DNA of 19,115 nucleotides from JADZAA01 sp039810485 (GCA_039810485.1 JBDHXA010000053.1:1-19115); one strand, 5' to 3'. Positions 7,350-16,071 are shown, counted from the first letter of the stretch. Numbers and translations are program-made. Notes: a model not told the origin generated them from the sequence alone.

Positions 7350-9224
7350 ATGATATCGGGAAATTATGTTCTTATCCTACATACTCATTTGCCTTATGTA
7401 TTGCATCATGGAAATTGGCCTCATGGCTCCGATTGGCTGTGTGAAGCAGTCGCTGAATGTTATATTCCGCTTCTAAATGTATTTCACGAGCTTTCAGATG
7501 AAGGAATAGTTCCGAATATCACAATTAATATGTCGCCGGTTCTTTGCGAGCAATTAGAGCATGCAGATTTTGGCAGCTTGTTTGACGAATATTGCTCTAC
7601 AAAAATTCGGCTTGCCTCTGAGGATGAAAAATATTTTCGCAAACATAGAGCGGATCCTCACCAGGTATATTTAGCGAATTTTTGGCAAGAGTGGTATGCA
7701 AAACGCAAATATGAATTTCATAATAAATACGGCGGCTCGATTGTAAAATCATTGCGTCATCTGCAAGACAATGGATTGATAGAGATCATAACTTGTGCAG
7801 CAACTCACGGTTATCTTCCTTTGCTCGGCGATGATTGCAGCGTTGGATTGCATTTAAAAACTGCTGTTGAAAATTATCAGAAGCACTTTGGCTGTCACCC
7901 AAAAGGCGCTTGGATACCAGAATGTGCATATCGTCCCACCTATCCATGGCGAACATATCTGCCTGTGGAATATTATAGCAGCTTGCATCAACGAGCCGGC
8001 ATTGAAGAGGCGCTCTACAATGCTAGTTTGAATTTTTTCGTTGTTGATCAGCCAAGCATAACCGGCTCTAAAACAATTGGCTTCTTGGAGTATTCACACG
8101 ATGGCTCAACGTTGTTGAAGCCCTATTACGGCAATACCGACAAAACGCCATTGCGCCTTTTTAATGTGCAATCTGAGCAAAACACTACATTAAAGTCATC
8201 CGTAGCATTTGCAAGGCATCAAAAAATTGCAATGCAAGTGTGGAGCGGTGATTCCGGCTATCCGGGTGATCCTGCCTATCTTGATTTTCATAAGAAACAT
8301 TACACATCTGCACTCCGATATTGGAGAGTAACAGACAATAAGGCGGATATGATGTATAAATTGCTCTATGCACCAGATTGGATTGAAGACAGAGTAAATA
8401 TCCATGCATTTCATTTTATAAAATCTATTGAAAATTCATTGATGTCATATAAGGCTGGCTCTGGGAAATTAGGGATAGTTTGCACCCCGTTTGACACCGA
8501 GCTTTTCGGTCATTGGTGGTTTGAAGGGCCGCGCTTTTTGAAGGCAGTGTTGCGCGGGCTGCATCATTCTCCGTTTGTAAATACAGCTACTGCCTCGCAG
8601 CATCTGGCTGTTGCGCATCCGGCGGAAGTAATTGCAATGCCTGAAAGCACATGGGGGCGCGGCAATCATCACGATGTTTGGATGAGCGATGACACTAAAT
8701 GGACATGGAAAGCAATATACTCGGATGAATACCGCTTCCGAAAATTGTTAATACAATATCCGCCCAAAACTATGAAATCGGCAATGAAGCGCATTCTTAC
8801 TCAAGCTATGCGCGAGTTGCTTCTTTTGCAATCGTCCGACTGGCAATTCCTTATTTCTACTTTCTCTGCCAAAGATTATGCAGAACAGCGTTTCGTATCA
8901 CACCATTCGGACTTTAACCTTCTTTGCGATATGGCTATTAGTTATGCTAGTAGAAGTAAACTGACAAAGGACGACAGTACAATATTAGAAGAAATTGAAA
9001 ATAGAAATTCAATATTTTCAGAGATAGATATTGAATGGTGGTCAGCAAATCCTTTTGCCGCAAGCGAAGCTAAAATGAATGTAAGCATGGACAACACGAA
9101 AAAAGAGCCGAAGAAAAAAGTTGCAATATCTGTAAAGCAAAGCGGTTATGGAAAGAATGATAAAAAATCTTCCGCTATTTTATCTGCAAAAGCTAATGCT
9201 AAGTCCAAAAAAAGTAAAAAATAA
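7350..9224 (+). CDS. GH57-family 1,4-alpha-glucan branching-type enzyme
   Basis: This is a GH57 (DUF1957-type) enzyme, probably a glycogen branching enzyme that makes alpha-1,6 branches in the cytoplasm. All five GH57 signature regions are visible: HTHLP (about residue 11), ATHGYLPLL (about 151), WIPECAY with the expected nucleophile Glu at about 191, FDTELFGHWWFEG with the expected acid/base Asp at about 382, and PESTWGRGNHHDVW (about 430). The helical C-terminal domain (QAMRELLLLQSSDWQFLIS) is typical of branching members. A lysine-rich low-complexity tail of about 55 residues follows and is not part of the enzyme fold. The ATG at 7350 is preferred over 7344 because AAAAGG (7337-7342) then sits 7 nt upstream. 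It is 33 nt from the next gene, so possibly co-transcribed. Alternatives are amylopullulanase-like or 4-alpha-glucanotransferase GH57 types, which the motifs support less well. Confidence 0.9.
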   Translation: MISGNYVLILHTHLPYVLHHGNWPHGSDWLCEAVAECYIPLLNVFHELSDEGIVPNITINMSPVLCEQLEHADFGSLFDEYCSTKIRLASEDEKYFRKHRADPHQVYLANFWQEWYAKRKYEFHNKYGGSIVKSLRHLQDNGLIEIITCAATHGYLPLLGDDCSVGLHLKTAVENYQKHFGCHPKGAWIPECAYRPTYPWRTYLPVEYYSSLHQRAGIEEALYNASLNFFVVDQPSITGSKTIGFLEYSHDGSTLLKPYYGNTDKTPLRLFNVQSEQNTTLKSSVAFARHQKIAMQVWSGDSGYPGDPAYLDFHKKHYTSALRYWRVTDNKADMMYKLLYAPDWIEDRVNIHAFHFIKSIENSLMSYKAGSGKLGIVCTPFDTELFGHWWFEGPRFLKAVLRGLHHSPFVNTATASQHLAVAHPAEVIAMPESTWGRGNHHDVWMSDDTKWTWKAIYSDEYRFRKLLIQYPPKTMKSAMKRILTQAMRELLLLQSSDWQFLISTFSAKDYAEQRFVSHHSDFNLLCDMAISYASRSKLTKDDSTILEEIENRNSIFSEIDIEWWSANPFAASEAKMNVSMDNTKKEPKKKVAISVKQSGYGKNDKKSSAILSAKANAKSKKSKK

Positions 9225-9257
9225 CGAACTGGCTATAATTGATTAGATATATGATTT

Positions 9258-10694
9258 ATGTTTATATCATCTGAACAGATTGACATTCGACCGATTTTGT
9301 TTGTTGATCTTGACGGAACGCTTCTTCGCACTGATACATTATGGGAATCGTTGTTTTTATTAGTCAAAACATCGCCGATATCGTTATGCATGTTGCCATT
9401 ATGGATAGCTCGTGGGAAAGCAGTGTTTAAAGAAGAAATTGCAAGACGAACAATTCCTGACATTGAAACGCTTCCAATCAGCGAATCCGTCAAAAAATAC
9501 ATAGAAATTGCAAAAGCGAATGGATCTACAATTATTCTGGCAACGGCAGCTCATCGTTCAATTGCAGAGCAAGTTGCTTCCTACTTAGGATTGTTTTCGG
9601 AAATTTTGGCTACAAATGGAGACACAAACTTAAAATCGGAAGCTAAAGCGCATGCAATACAGCTTCGCGCGGGAAATACTCCTTTCGATTATATTGGAAA
9701 CGCAACATCAGATATTCCGATATGGACGGCTGCAGGAAGAGCAATTATTGCAAACCCTAATACAATATTTCTCAAAACAATTTCTAATAAAATTACAACG
9801 CTAATTCTTGCCGATAAGCGTAGAAGCTTACCTGCCGCCATTTTGAAAGAAATTCGTTTGCATCAATGGATTAAAAACGGACTGATATTTCTTCCAGCTG
9901 TATTGGCTCATCGCACTGACAAATATATATTTTTACAGTCACTTTTTGCATTCTTATCATTTAGTTTTTGCGCATCCGGCGTTTATGTACTCAATGATTT
10001 ACTTGATGCGACAGCAGATAGGAAGCATCCTGCAAAAAGGAAGCGACCATTTGCCTCGGGTGATTTGTCTTTATGGATGGGATTGATATTGTTTCCCGCC
10101 CTTTTTATTTGTTCAGCTTATATTTCGCTCTGGACTACACCTGATTTCAGAGCAATATTAATGCTTTATGCAATTACTACCACGGCTTATTCTTTTTATC
10201 TCAAGCGGCTTCCCGTTTTGGATGCGCTTGTTTTGGCCGCTTTGTACAGCATGCGTCTTTATGCCGGCTCGGCAGCCACGGATGTTAAAATATCTCAATG
10301 GCTTGCGGTATTTTCAATGTTTGTCTTTGTTAGCTTGGCTTTTGTGAAACGCTATACTGAATTATTGCGAAACAGTGCCAAGTCCGGTGAAATTCACGGA
10401 AGGGGTTATCGTGCAAATGATGCCGAAATGATAGCTTCATTCGGAAGCGCTAGCGGCTATCTTTCTGTATTGGTAATCGGGTTGTATTGCTATAATCCTG
10501 AGATTACTTCTTTGTATTCTCGGCCTGATCTGCTGCTTATTGTTGGAATTTTGCATTTATTTTGGATTTCACGCATTTGGCTGTTAGCGCATCGCGGTGA
10601 AATGGATGACGATCCTATTTCTTTTACTCTTCGAGATTCAATTAGCTATATTATTGGGATTCTAGCGGTTGCAGTAGTTTTATCTGCATTGTAA
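9258..10694 (+). CDS. HAD phosphatase-UbiA prenyltransferase fusion, DPPR synthase-like
   Basis: The 478-residue protein has two domains. Residues 12-185 are a HAD hydrolase with DLDGTLL (Asp17, Asp19), Thr96 in ILATAA, and GNATSD (Asp152), the standard phosphatase signature. Residues 195-478 are a membrane UbiA domain with NDLLDATADRKHP (246-258, the Asp-rich site), LDALVLAALYSMRLYAG (second Asp, D322), AFVKRYTEL, and a C-terminal DDPISFTLRD. These closely resemble mycobacterial Rv3806c, which moves phosphoribose from PRPP to decaprenyl phosphate. Family knowledge plus context suggest it makes polyprenyl-phosphoribose phosphate and that its own HAD domain removes the 5-phosphate. The next gene, 2 nt downstream, is DprE1-like, which supports this reading. 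A role in another prenyl transfer (quinone or heme) is less likely given the KRYTEL and RDS motifs. No clear ribosome site is seen. Confidence 0.85.
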   Translation: MFISSEQIDIRPILFVDLDGTLLRTDTLWESLFLLVKTSPISLCMLPLWIARGKAVFKEEIARRTIPDIETLPISESVKKYIEIAKANGSTIILATAAHRSIAEQVASYLGLFSEILATNGDTNLKSEAKAHAIQLRAGNTPFDYIGNATSDIPIWTAAGRAIIANPNTIFLKTISNKITTLILADKRRSLPAAILKEIRLHQWIKNGLIFLPAVLAHRTDKYIFLQSLFAFLSFSFCASGVYVLNDLLDATADRKHPAKRKRPFASGDLSLWMGLILFPALFICSAYISLWTTPDFRAILMLYAITTTAYSFYLKRLPVLDALVLAALYSMRLYAGSAATDVKISQWLAVFSMFVFVSLAFVKRYTELLRNSAKSGEIHGRGYRANDAEMIASFGSASGYLSVLVIGLYCYNPEITSLYSRPDLLLIVGILHLFWISRIWLLAHRGEMDDDPISFTLRDSISYIIGILAVAVVLSAL

Positions 10695-10696
10695 AT

Positions 10697-12019
10697 ATGA
10701 AGAATAATGAAATAATAGATGAAGTTCAATCATGGGGGCGCTACCCTTTGCATTCTCCTTTGCGAGTTGAAACTCCTGCATGGAGAAACGATATTTCGTT
10801 GGCTTATCAAGAAAATATACTGGGCTTTGGAAATGGGCGAAGCTATGGCGACTCTTGCCATAATTCAGGCGGAGTTATTATACATTGCGCCCTGCTTAAC
10901 CGAATGCTTGCATTCGATGAAACTACAGGCGTTCTTACATGCGAAGCAGGAGTTTTATTAGCTGATATACTTGCTGAATTTGTGCCGCGCGGCTGGTTCC
11001 TTTCGGTAACGCCCGGCACAAAATATGTAACTGTTGGCGGAGCAATTGCTAATGATGTTCATGGTAAAAATCATCATTGCGCCGGCACTTTTGGATGTCA
11101 TACATTGCGATTTGGGCTGCTGCGCTCTGACGGCGAAGAGTATGTATGCTCGCCCGATACTCATGCTGATCTTTATAGGGCTACGATTGGAGGTATGGGG
11201 CTTACCGGCATTATCACTTGGGCTGAAATTCGTCTGCGAAAAATAGAAACTCCCTTTATTGCTATGGAATCGCAGAAATTTTCATCTCTTGATGAATTCT
11301 TTGAATTATCTAATTATATTGATTCGCGGTTTCCATATACAGTTTCTTGGACTGATTGCGCATCGTATCGTAATTTCGGACGCGGAATTATGATGGCTGG
11401 CGAACATGCCGTCCCTTCTTATGATTTGCCTAAAATTCCTCGTGATAGAAAAATAACTTTTCCTTTTGACGCGCCTTCTTGGATGATGAAAAGATATGCT
11501 TCTTTAGGATTTAATATTGCCTACTATCATTCGCATTTTGCTAAAATTCGCCATAAACTGTCATATATTGATCATTTTTTCTATCCGTTAGATGCAGTAT
11601 TGCACTGGAATCGAATTTATGGCAAACGCGGATTTTTACAGTATCAATTTCATGTTCCGTTTTCTTATGGAAGAACGGTTGTAAGCGATATAATCAATAG
11701 GATTGCGCGGTCTGGAGAAGGAAGCTTTCTGGCAGTGCTTAAGATTTTTGGCTCTATTAAATCTTCCGGCATTATGTCATTTCCGCGAGAAGGAATAAAT
11801 TTGGCGCTAGATTTTTCATATCGAGGCGCAAAAACTCTGTCATTCCTTTCTCTGCTCGATGAAATTGTGGCAGAAGCTGGCGGAGCGGTATATCCCGCAA
11901 AGGATGCGCGAATGAGTGGTGCTTCTTTTCGTCGTTTTTATCCGCAATGGGAAGAATTTGCCGCTTATATTGACCCTAAATTCAACTCTGATTTCTGGCG
12001 AAGAGTTACAGAAAGCTAA
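10697..12019 (+). CDS. dprE1: DprE1-like FAD-dependent decaprenylphosphoryl-ribose oxidase
   Basis: DprE1 oxidises the 2-hydroxyl of polyprenyl-phosphoribose to a keto group, which DprE2 then reduces to the arabinose donor. The 440-residue protein matches the mycobacterial enzyme along its whole length. The FAD-binding VAO fold shows GNGRSYGDS (45-53), TPGTKYVTVGGAIANDVHGKNHH with His122 (the DprE1 His132 position), and ATIGGMGLTGII. The substrate domain has FYPLDAVLHWNRIYGKRGFLQYQF. YPAKDAR carries Lys402, matching the essential Lys418. Ala370 in INLALDF replaces Cys387, the cysteine bound by benzothiazinones. It starts 2 nt after the HAD-UbiA stop, so the two are surely one operon. No DprE2 short-chain dehydrogenase follows; the next gene is convergent. 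The protein could also be named a generic FAD-linked oxidase, but the DprE1 match is strong. Confidence 0.9.
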   Translation: MKNNEIIDEVQSWGRYPLHSPLRVETPAWRNDISLAYQENILGFGNGRSYGDSCHNSGGVIIHCALLNRMLAFDETTGVLTCEAGVLLADILAEFVPRGWFLSVTPGTKYVTVGGAIANDVHGKNHHCAGTFGCHTLRFGLLRSDGEEYVCSPDTHADLYRATIGGMGLTGIITWAEIRLRKIETPFIAMESQKFSSLDEFFELSNYIDSRFPYTVSWTDCASYRNFGRGIMMAGEHAVPSYDLPKIPRDRKITFPFDAPSWMMKRYASLGFNIAYYHSHFAKIRHKLSYIDHFFYPLDAVLHWNRIYGKRGFLQYQFHVPFSYGRTVVSDIINRIARSGEGSFLAVLKIFGSIKSSGIMSFPREGINLALDFSYRGAKTLSFLSLLDEIVAEAGGAVYPAKDARMSGASFRRFYPQWEEFAAYIDPKFNSDFWRRVTES

Positions 12020-12099
12020 TGCAATACGCGCTTATTGTTGCTGCGTTTGATAATCATTGAAAAGCAAAAGTAAGATTGAAATTGCGAACAAGCTGTTTC

Positions 12100-14478
12100 T
12101 CACCGAATTTCGATTATTGTAACTCCTTCGCCGCCTTCGCTTATCGCGCCGTTGCGATAGGATTTTACAGACGGATGCTTTCGTAAATGATCATGTATGG
12201 CAGTGCGTAAAGCGCCAGTGCCTTTGCCATGTATAATAGTAAGAGTTTCGAGATTTGTTACTACTGCATCTGAAATAAAGATTTCAAGCTCTTTTATACA
12301 TTCTTCAGCCCGCTGACCACGCACATCAAGAGTTGCTTTAGCGTCAAATTTTATAAATCCTCCGGTACTATTGCGCTTTATTGCTTCTTTTTGTTTTGAT
12401 TTTGGAGCAGGGAAGAGATTTGCAAGAGCTGTTTTGAACTTTAATCCGTTAAATTCCACTATTGCAGAGCTGCTTTCCTCATGAACCACAATTGCAACGC
12501 CTACTTCATTCGAGCCGTTCATCATTACGGCATCGCCTTGCTTAATTTCATTGGCTTTAGAGTCGGAAGCTATCTCGCGATGACGATGTTTTTCGGCGTC
12601 TCGCTGAATACTTTCTTTTGCTTTATCAAATTCTCGTTTTATCTCCGTTGCAGCTTTTTGCTGCTCTCGTATTTCTCTAACTGTCTGCTCGACCAATATA
12701 TTAGCTCTGCTGACAATATCAGATGCCTGTTGTCGAGCTTGTTGTAAAACTTCTCCTTTTTTTTGTTTGAAGTCATTGTTTCGCTGCTCGTAATCTTTGC
12801 GAATGCGCTCAGCCTTTTCATGCTCCACAGCGGCAGCTCGCGCCGACGCTTCTGCTTCAATTTTATAGCGTTGAAGTGCGGCAATGCTTTTTTCAAGTTC
12901 CGAATGACGATCTCCAAGGTACACAAGAGCTTTATCTAAAATATGCTGCGGAATGCCAACCGAGTGCGCAAGAGCAAAGGCATAGCTGTTTCCGGGTATT
13001 CCTGATAAAAATTTATAAGTAGGCGCAAGATTGTATTCGTCGAACTGCATGGAAGCGTTGCGAATTTCAGGGCGAGAGAGAGCGTAGCTTTTGAGTGATG
13101 ATTGGTGAGTGGTTACTACAAAAAATACATTGCGTTCTATCATGCTGTCGAGAATGCCAGCTGCAAGAGCGCTTCCTTCGTGCGGGTCAGTTCCAGAGCA
13201 TATTTCATCAACAAGTACAAGAGTTTGAGAAGAGCAGTGAGATAAAATTTCACGCAACCGAACAATTTGACTGCTGAAAGTGCTTAAATTGTTTTCGATT
13301 GACTGATGATCGCCGATTGCGCTAAAGATTGTTCGGATATTCGTGGATAATTCGCCAAGAGGAAAAATGCCGGAAAGCGCCATGGCAATATTTAATCCAA
13401 TGCTTTTTAGAGCAACGGTTTTGCCTCCGGCGTTTGGACCCGATATCAGATGTCCGCGCTCGTTTTGGGTAAATTCAATAGAAAGCGGAACGGGCTTTTG
13501 ACCTTTCGGCAAAATCAGCAATGGATGAACAATATTTCTTATTTCGATATAATTTTCATCGTTAATTGTAGGTTTAATTCCTCCGCGCTCTGTTGCATAA
13601 CGAGCTTTGGCACATATAACCTCCACATAGCCAAGCGTTTCTACTGAATGTAGAAATTGTCGCGCTTCGCCGCCTACTTCGCCGGTCAAAGTCGTTAATA
13701 TTCTAATAATTTCTCTCTCTTCATCAGCAAACAGCAAAGACAATTGGTTGTTTGCTTCAAAGATTTCTGTTGGTTCAAGAAAAACCGTGCCTCCGGTTTG
13801 TGAGACGCCGTGAATGATTCCGGGAATTTGTCGTTTAAATTCATTTTTAATGGGAAGGACATATCTGCCATCACGTTGAGTTACATACTCTTCCATTGCT
13901 AAATCATCTTCGATAACTTTTGCAAGGATTTTTTTGATTCTATTGCGCAATCGTGCTGAAGTTTCTAAAATTTCGCGTCGTATTGCAGCAAGTTCGCGGC
14001 TTGCCGAATCTCTTACATGACCGGTCTCGTCGACAGCATCGGAGATATGGTGCTCGAGAAAGCGATTTTCATGCAGAAATGAAGTAAATTTTGCCATTGA
14101 CGGGTAGATGTCGGCATTTTGACGAAAATATGCTGCTACCATGCGAGATACACGAATAGCATCAAGAATTTTCAATAATTCTGAAGGAGTCAAATACGCA
14201 TTGCTCACAAAGGACTTATGCAATTGCGGGCGAATATCGTCGAATCCGTCGAGAGGGAGCGTTTCATTTTTCATAAAGAGGGTGCGAACCTCTTCTGTGC
14301 GCTGTAATTCTTCTCGAAGCATGTCTGCATTATCCATTGGCGCGAGATTAGTAATAATCTCGATGCCAAGCGTTGAAAAGCATCGTTGCGACACTTGTTT
14401 TAGCACGGTATGGTATTCCAATTCGGCGAGCGATTTCTTGAGAAGATCGAGTTCGGAGGCAAAAGGCGTAGAATTCAT
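12100..14478 (-). CDS. mutS2: Endonuclease MutS2
   Basis: MutS2 binds branched DNA and restrains recombination; some members also act on collided ribosomes. The 792-residue length is normal. The N-terminal core and clamp run to about 320. The MutS ATPase has Walker A GPNAGGKT (about 347-354), Walker B LVLVDEICSGTDPHE (about 420) and the TTHQSSLK switch. A long coiled coil rich in Glu, Lys and Arg spans about 515-640. A C-terminal Smr nuclease domain has LDVRGQRAEEC and HGKGTGALR (about 715-792), so the full set of domains is present. There is no mismatch-binding N-terminal domain, as expected for MutS2. It lies 25 nt downstream of the GatB/YqeY gene on the same strand, probably as one operon, and converges on the dprE1-like gene across an 80-nt gap. 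Confidence 0.96.
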   Translation of the reverse strand: MNSTPFASELDLLKKSLAELEYHTVLKQVSQRCFSTLGIEIITNLAPMDNADMLREELQRTEEVRTLFMKNETLPLDGFDDIRPQLHKSFVSNAYLTPSELLKILDAIRVSRMVAAYFRQNADIYPSMAKFTSFLHENRFLEHHISDAVDETGHVRDSASRELAAIRREILETSARLRNRIKKILAKVIEDDLAMEEYVTQRDGRYVLPIKNEFKRQIPGIIHGVSQTGGTVFLEPTEIFEANNQLSLLFADEEREIIRILTTLTGEVGGEARQFLHSVETLGYVEVICAKARYATERGGIKPTINDENYIEIRNIVHPLLILPKGQKPVPLSIEFTQNERGHLISGPNAGGKTVALKSIGLNIAMALSGIFPLGELSTNIRTIFSAIGDHQSIENNLSTFSSQIVRLREILSHCSSQTLVLVDEICSGTDPHEGSALAAGILDSMIERNVFFVVTTHQSSLKSYALSRPEIRNASMQFDEYNLAPTYKFLSGIPGNSYAFALAHSVGIPQHILDKALVYLGDRHSELEKSIAALQRYKIEAEASARAAAVEHEKAERIRKDYEQRNNDFKQKKGEVLQQARQQASDIVSRANILVEQTVREIREQQKAATEIKREFDKAKESIQRDAEKHRHREIASDSKANEIKQGDAVMMNGSNEVGVAIVVHEESSSAIVEFNGLKFKTALANLFPAPKSKQKEAIKRNSTGGFIKFDAKATLDVRGQRAEECIKELEIFISDAVVTNLETLTIIHGKGTGALRTAIHDHLRKHPSVKSYRNGAISEGGEGVTIIEIR

Positions 14479-14503
14479 TAATAGTTATGTCAGTTGAAAA
14501 ATT

Positions 14504-14950
14504 TTAGGCGAGAAGTTGCTTTACTATTTGCTGTACTACAGTTCCATCGGCTTTGCCGCGCATTTCTTTCATGGCAATTCCAATTACTTTGCCAAAATCT
14601 TTCGCACCAGCGGCTCCAGTTCCTGCAATGATTTTTTTTACAGTTTCAGCAATATCTTCTTCGGATAATTGTTTTGGCAGAAATTCCATGATGATGGAAA
14701 GTTCTTGCTCTTCTTTTTCAATAAACTCAGGTCTGTTGGCGCTTCGCGCCATTTCGATGGCGTCTCGTCGTTGTTTGGCAGCACTCAGCAGAATTTTCTG
14801 CTCGTCTTCGGCGTTCATTTCTCTACCTGCGCCGCTCTTGCTGAAAGAAATAATTCCAGCGCGGATAGAGCGCAAAGTCTCAAGACGAAGTTTGTCGCCG
14901 CTTTTCATGGCTGTCTTCATCTCTTCGTTGATAGTTGTTTCTAAGCTCAT
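14504..14950 (-). CDS. GatB/YqeY domain-containing protein
   Basis: This 148-residue, mostly helical protein of the YqeY family resembles the tRNA-binding tail of GatB, a subunit of the Asp/Glu-tRNA amidotransferase. Visible family features are an N-terminal 'EMKTAMKSGDKLRLETLRSI' helix, 'AAKQRRDAIEMARSANRPEF' in the middle, and 'FGKVIGIAMKEMRGKADGTVV' at the C terminus. The standalone role is not settled. The length is typical. It precedes mutS2 by 25 nt and is probably the first gene of that pair. A TATATTCG box at 14993-14986 (minus) could be its -7 element, about 36 nt before the ATG. No Shine-Dalgarno sequence is seen. Confidence 0.92.
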   Translation of the reverse strand: MSLETTINEEMKTAMKSGDKLRLETLRSIRAGIISFSKSGAGREMNAEDEQKILLSAAKQRRDAIEMARSANRPEFIEKEEQELSIIMEFLPKQLSEEDIAETVKKIIAGTGAAGAKDFGKVIGIAMKEMRGKADGTVVQQIVKQLLA

Positions 14951-15031
14951 ATTATTGTTGAAGTTTGGAAGAAAATAGTATTTGACGAATATAATGGAAT
15001 CTGTGAAATTGCTTTGTGTTAATTATTGGGC

Positions 15032-15054
15032 GGATTCAACACTGAAGTGCAACA
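15032..15054 (+). repeat. Left terminal inverted repeat of the IS30-family element
   Basis: This 23-nt end finishes in AGTGCAACA and pairs imperfectly with 16049-16071. The transposase stop codon (TGA, 15038-15036) lies inside this repeat. Confidence 0.65.
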
Positions 15055-16013
15055 CTTTTGTAATTGTCAGTAAATACTTGAATTGGAGTTTTCCATCCAA
15101 GTATTTTTCTTGGACGGTTGTCTATGCGTCTCATTGCCTCTGTAAGTTCATCATCTTCTACTGATAGAAGCTCTCGCTTTTTAGGGAAATACTGTCTGAT
15201 TAGTCCATTGGCATTCTCGTTTGTTCCGCGCTCCCAAGAGTGATATGGATGGCAAAAATATGTTTCGGCTGATAATGATTTCGCTATGGTTTCATGATTG
15301 CTAAACTCTTTGCCGTTATCAAATGTCAGTGTGCGAACATGCTGCTTGTACGGCAAAAGCAAGTCAATAATGGCTGATGTAACGACCTCAGATGCTTTGC
15401 TTGCAACAGATGCTATAAGCGTTATGAGACTCTTGCGCTCGACTAAGCTGACCAATGCTCCCTTATGGGATTTGCCGATAATTGTGTCTGCCTCCTAATG
15501 ACCAAACTCTTTGCGATTCTCAACCGAGCCGGGGACGCTCTTCTATGCTCTTGCGGTTCGGTATATGACCGCGCAAGTCCTTGCCAATGCCTCGCTTCCG
15601 GTTTTTCTTGCGCGAATGGCGAAGATGCCGATACAATGTGCCCGACGCTTTCTTGTTTGACCATATATATTGATAAATACGCTTATGTCTTTACGCGAAG
15701 TCCAATGCGCAAAAGATCGTGCGAAATCTGTTCAGGACTCAAGTCGAAACATATCAGATCCTCTACAATAGAGAGCAGTTCGCCTTTGAATTTGAGAGCT
15801 TTGCCTTGACGGCGATAGCGCTCTTGATATTTCGACTGCGCTTGCTTATGCCTAAATCCTCTTTCGCTTTATTGCGGCGCAATTCACGGCTGAGAGTTGA
15901 TGGAGAAACCCCATTGTTTGTGCTGCAATGCTTCGCAATGAAGCTTTATTCTTATGCATGATTTCAATTTCGTATCTTTGCTCTTGGGTTAGGTGTTTAT
16001 AGACGCTGGGCAT
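15036..16013 (-). pseudogene. IS30-family transposase, multiply frameshifted
   Basis: Reading from the ATG at 16013, the frames join into a full-length IS30 transposase of about 325 codons. It begins MPSVYKHLTQEQRYEIEIM, followed by an HTH ending GVSPSTLSRELRRNK, then 'KKASGTLYRHLRHSRKKNRKRG', HIPNRKSIEERP, EADTIIGKSHKGALVSLVERK, 'FDNGKEFSNH' and 'HSWERGTNENANGLIRQYFP', which carries the last catalytic Glu. The frame is broken at about 15912-15917 (one base missing), about 15855-15865, about 15687 (one extra base) and about 15524 (one extra G). A TAG at 15497-15495 replaces the conserved Trp of G-H-W-E-A-D. With at least four shifts and one stop, it cannot make an active protein. Confidence 0.9.
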
Positions 16014-16048
16014 ATTGCGCTCCGTTTGTGATAAACTCGTCGCTGAGT

Positions 16049-16071
16049 TGTTGCACTATGACACTTAACCC
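16049..16071 (-). repeat. Right terminal inverted repeat of the IS30-family element
   Basis: Read inward on the minus strand it starts GGGTTAAGT and ends GTGCAACA. It has the same length and internal spacing as the left end at 15032-15054. Confidence 0.65.

Larger units (their letters stand above)
15032..16071 (-). mobile_element. Degraded IS30-family insertion sequence
   Basis: The 1040-bp element is bounded by imperfect inverted ends. The left end, GGATTCAAC...GTGCAACA (15032-15054), and the right end read inward, GGGTTAAGT...GTGCAACA (16071-16049), share 14 of 23 positions. The inner 8 bases GTGCAACA are identical and lie at the same distance from the tip. It encloses one broken IS30 transposase. 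No clear target duplication is visible at the flanks. It sits between the gatB/yqeY promoter region and the 3' end of the cytochrome gene, so it interrupts no recognisable gene. Confidence 0.8.

Noticed and set aside
12020..12099. Bidirectional terminator or a DprE2 remnant between the dprE1-like gene and mutS2
   Set aside because: No stable hairpin and no SDR-like coding sequence could be found in these 80 bases.
14141..14978. Plus-strand ORFs opposite mutS2 and the GatB/YqeY gene
   Set aside because: They lie antisense to clearly coding genes; their serine- and arginine-rich composition reflects the opposite strand.
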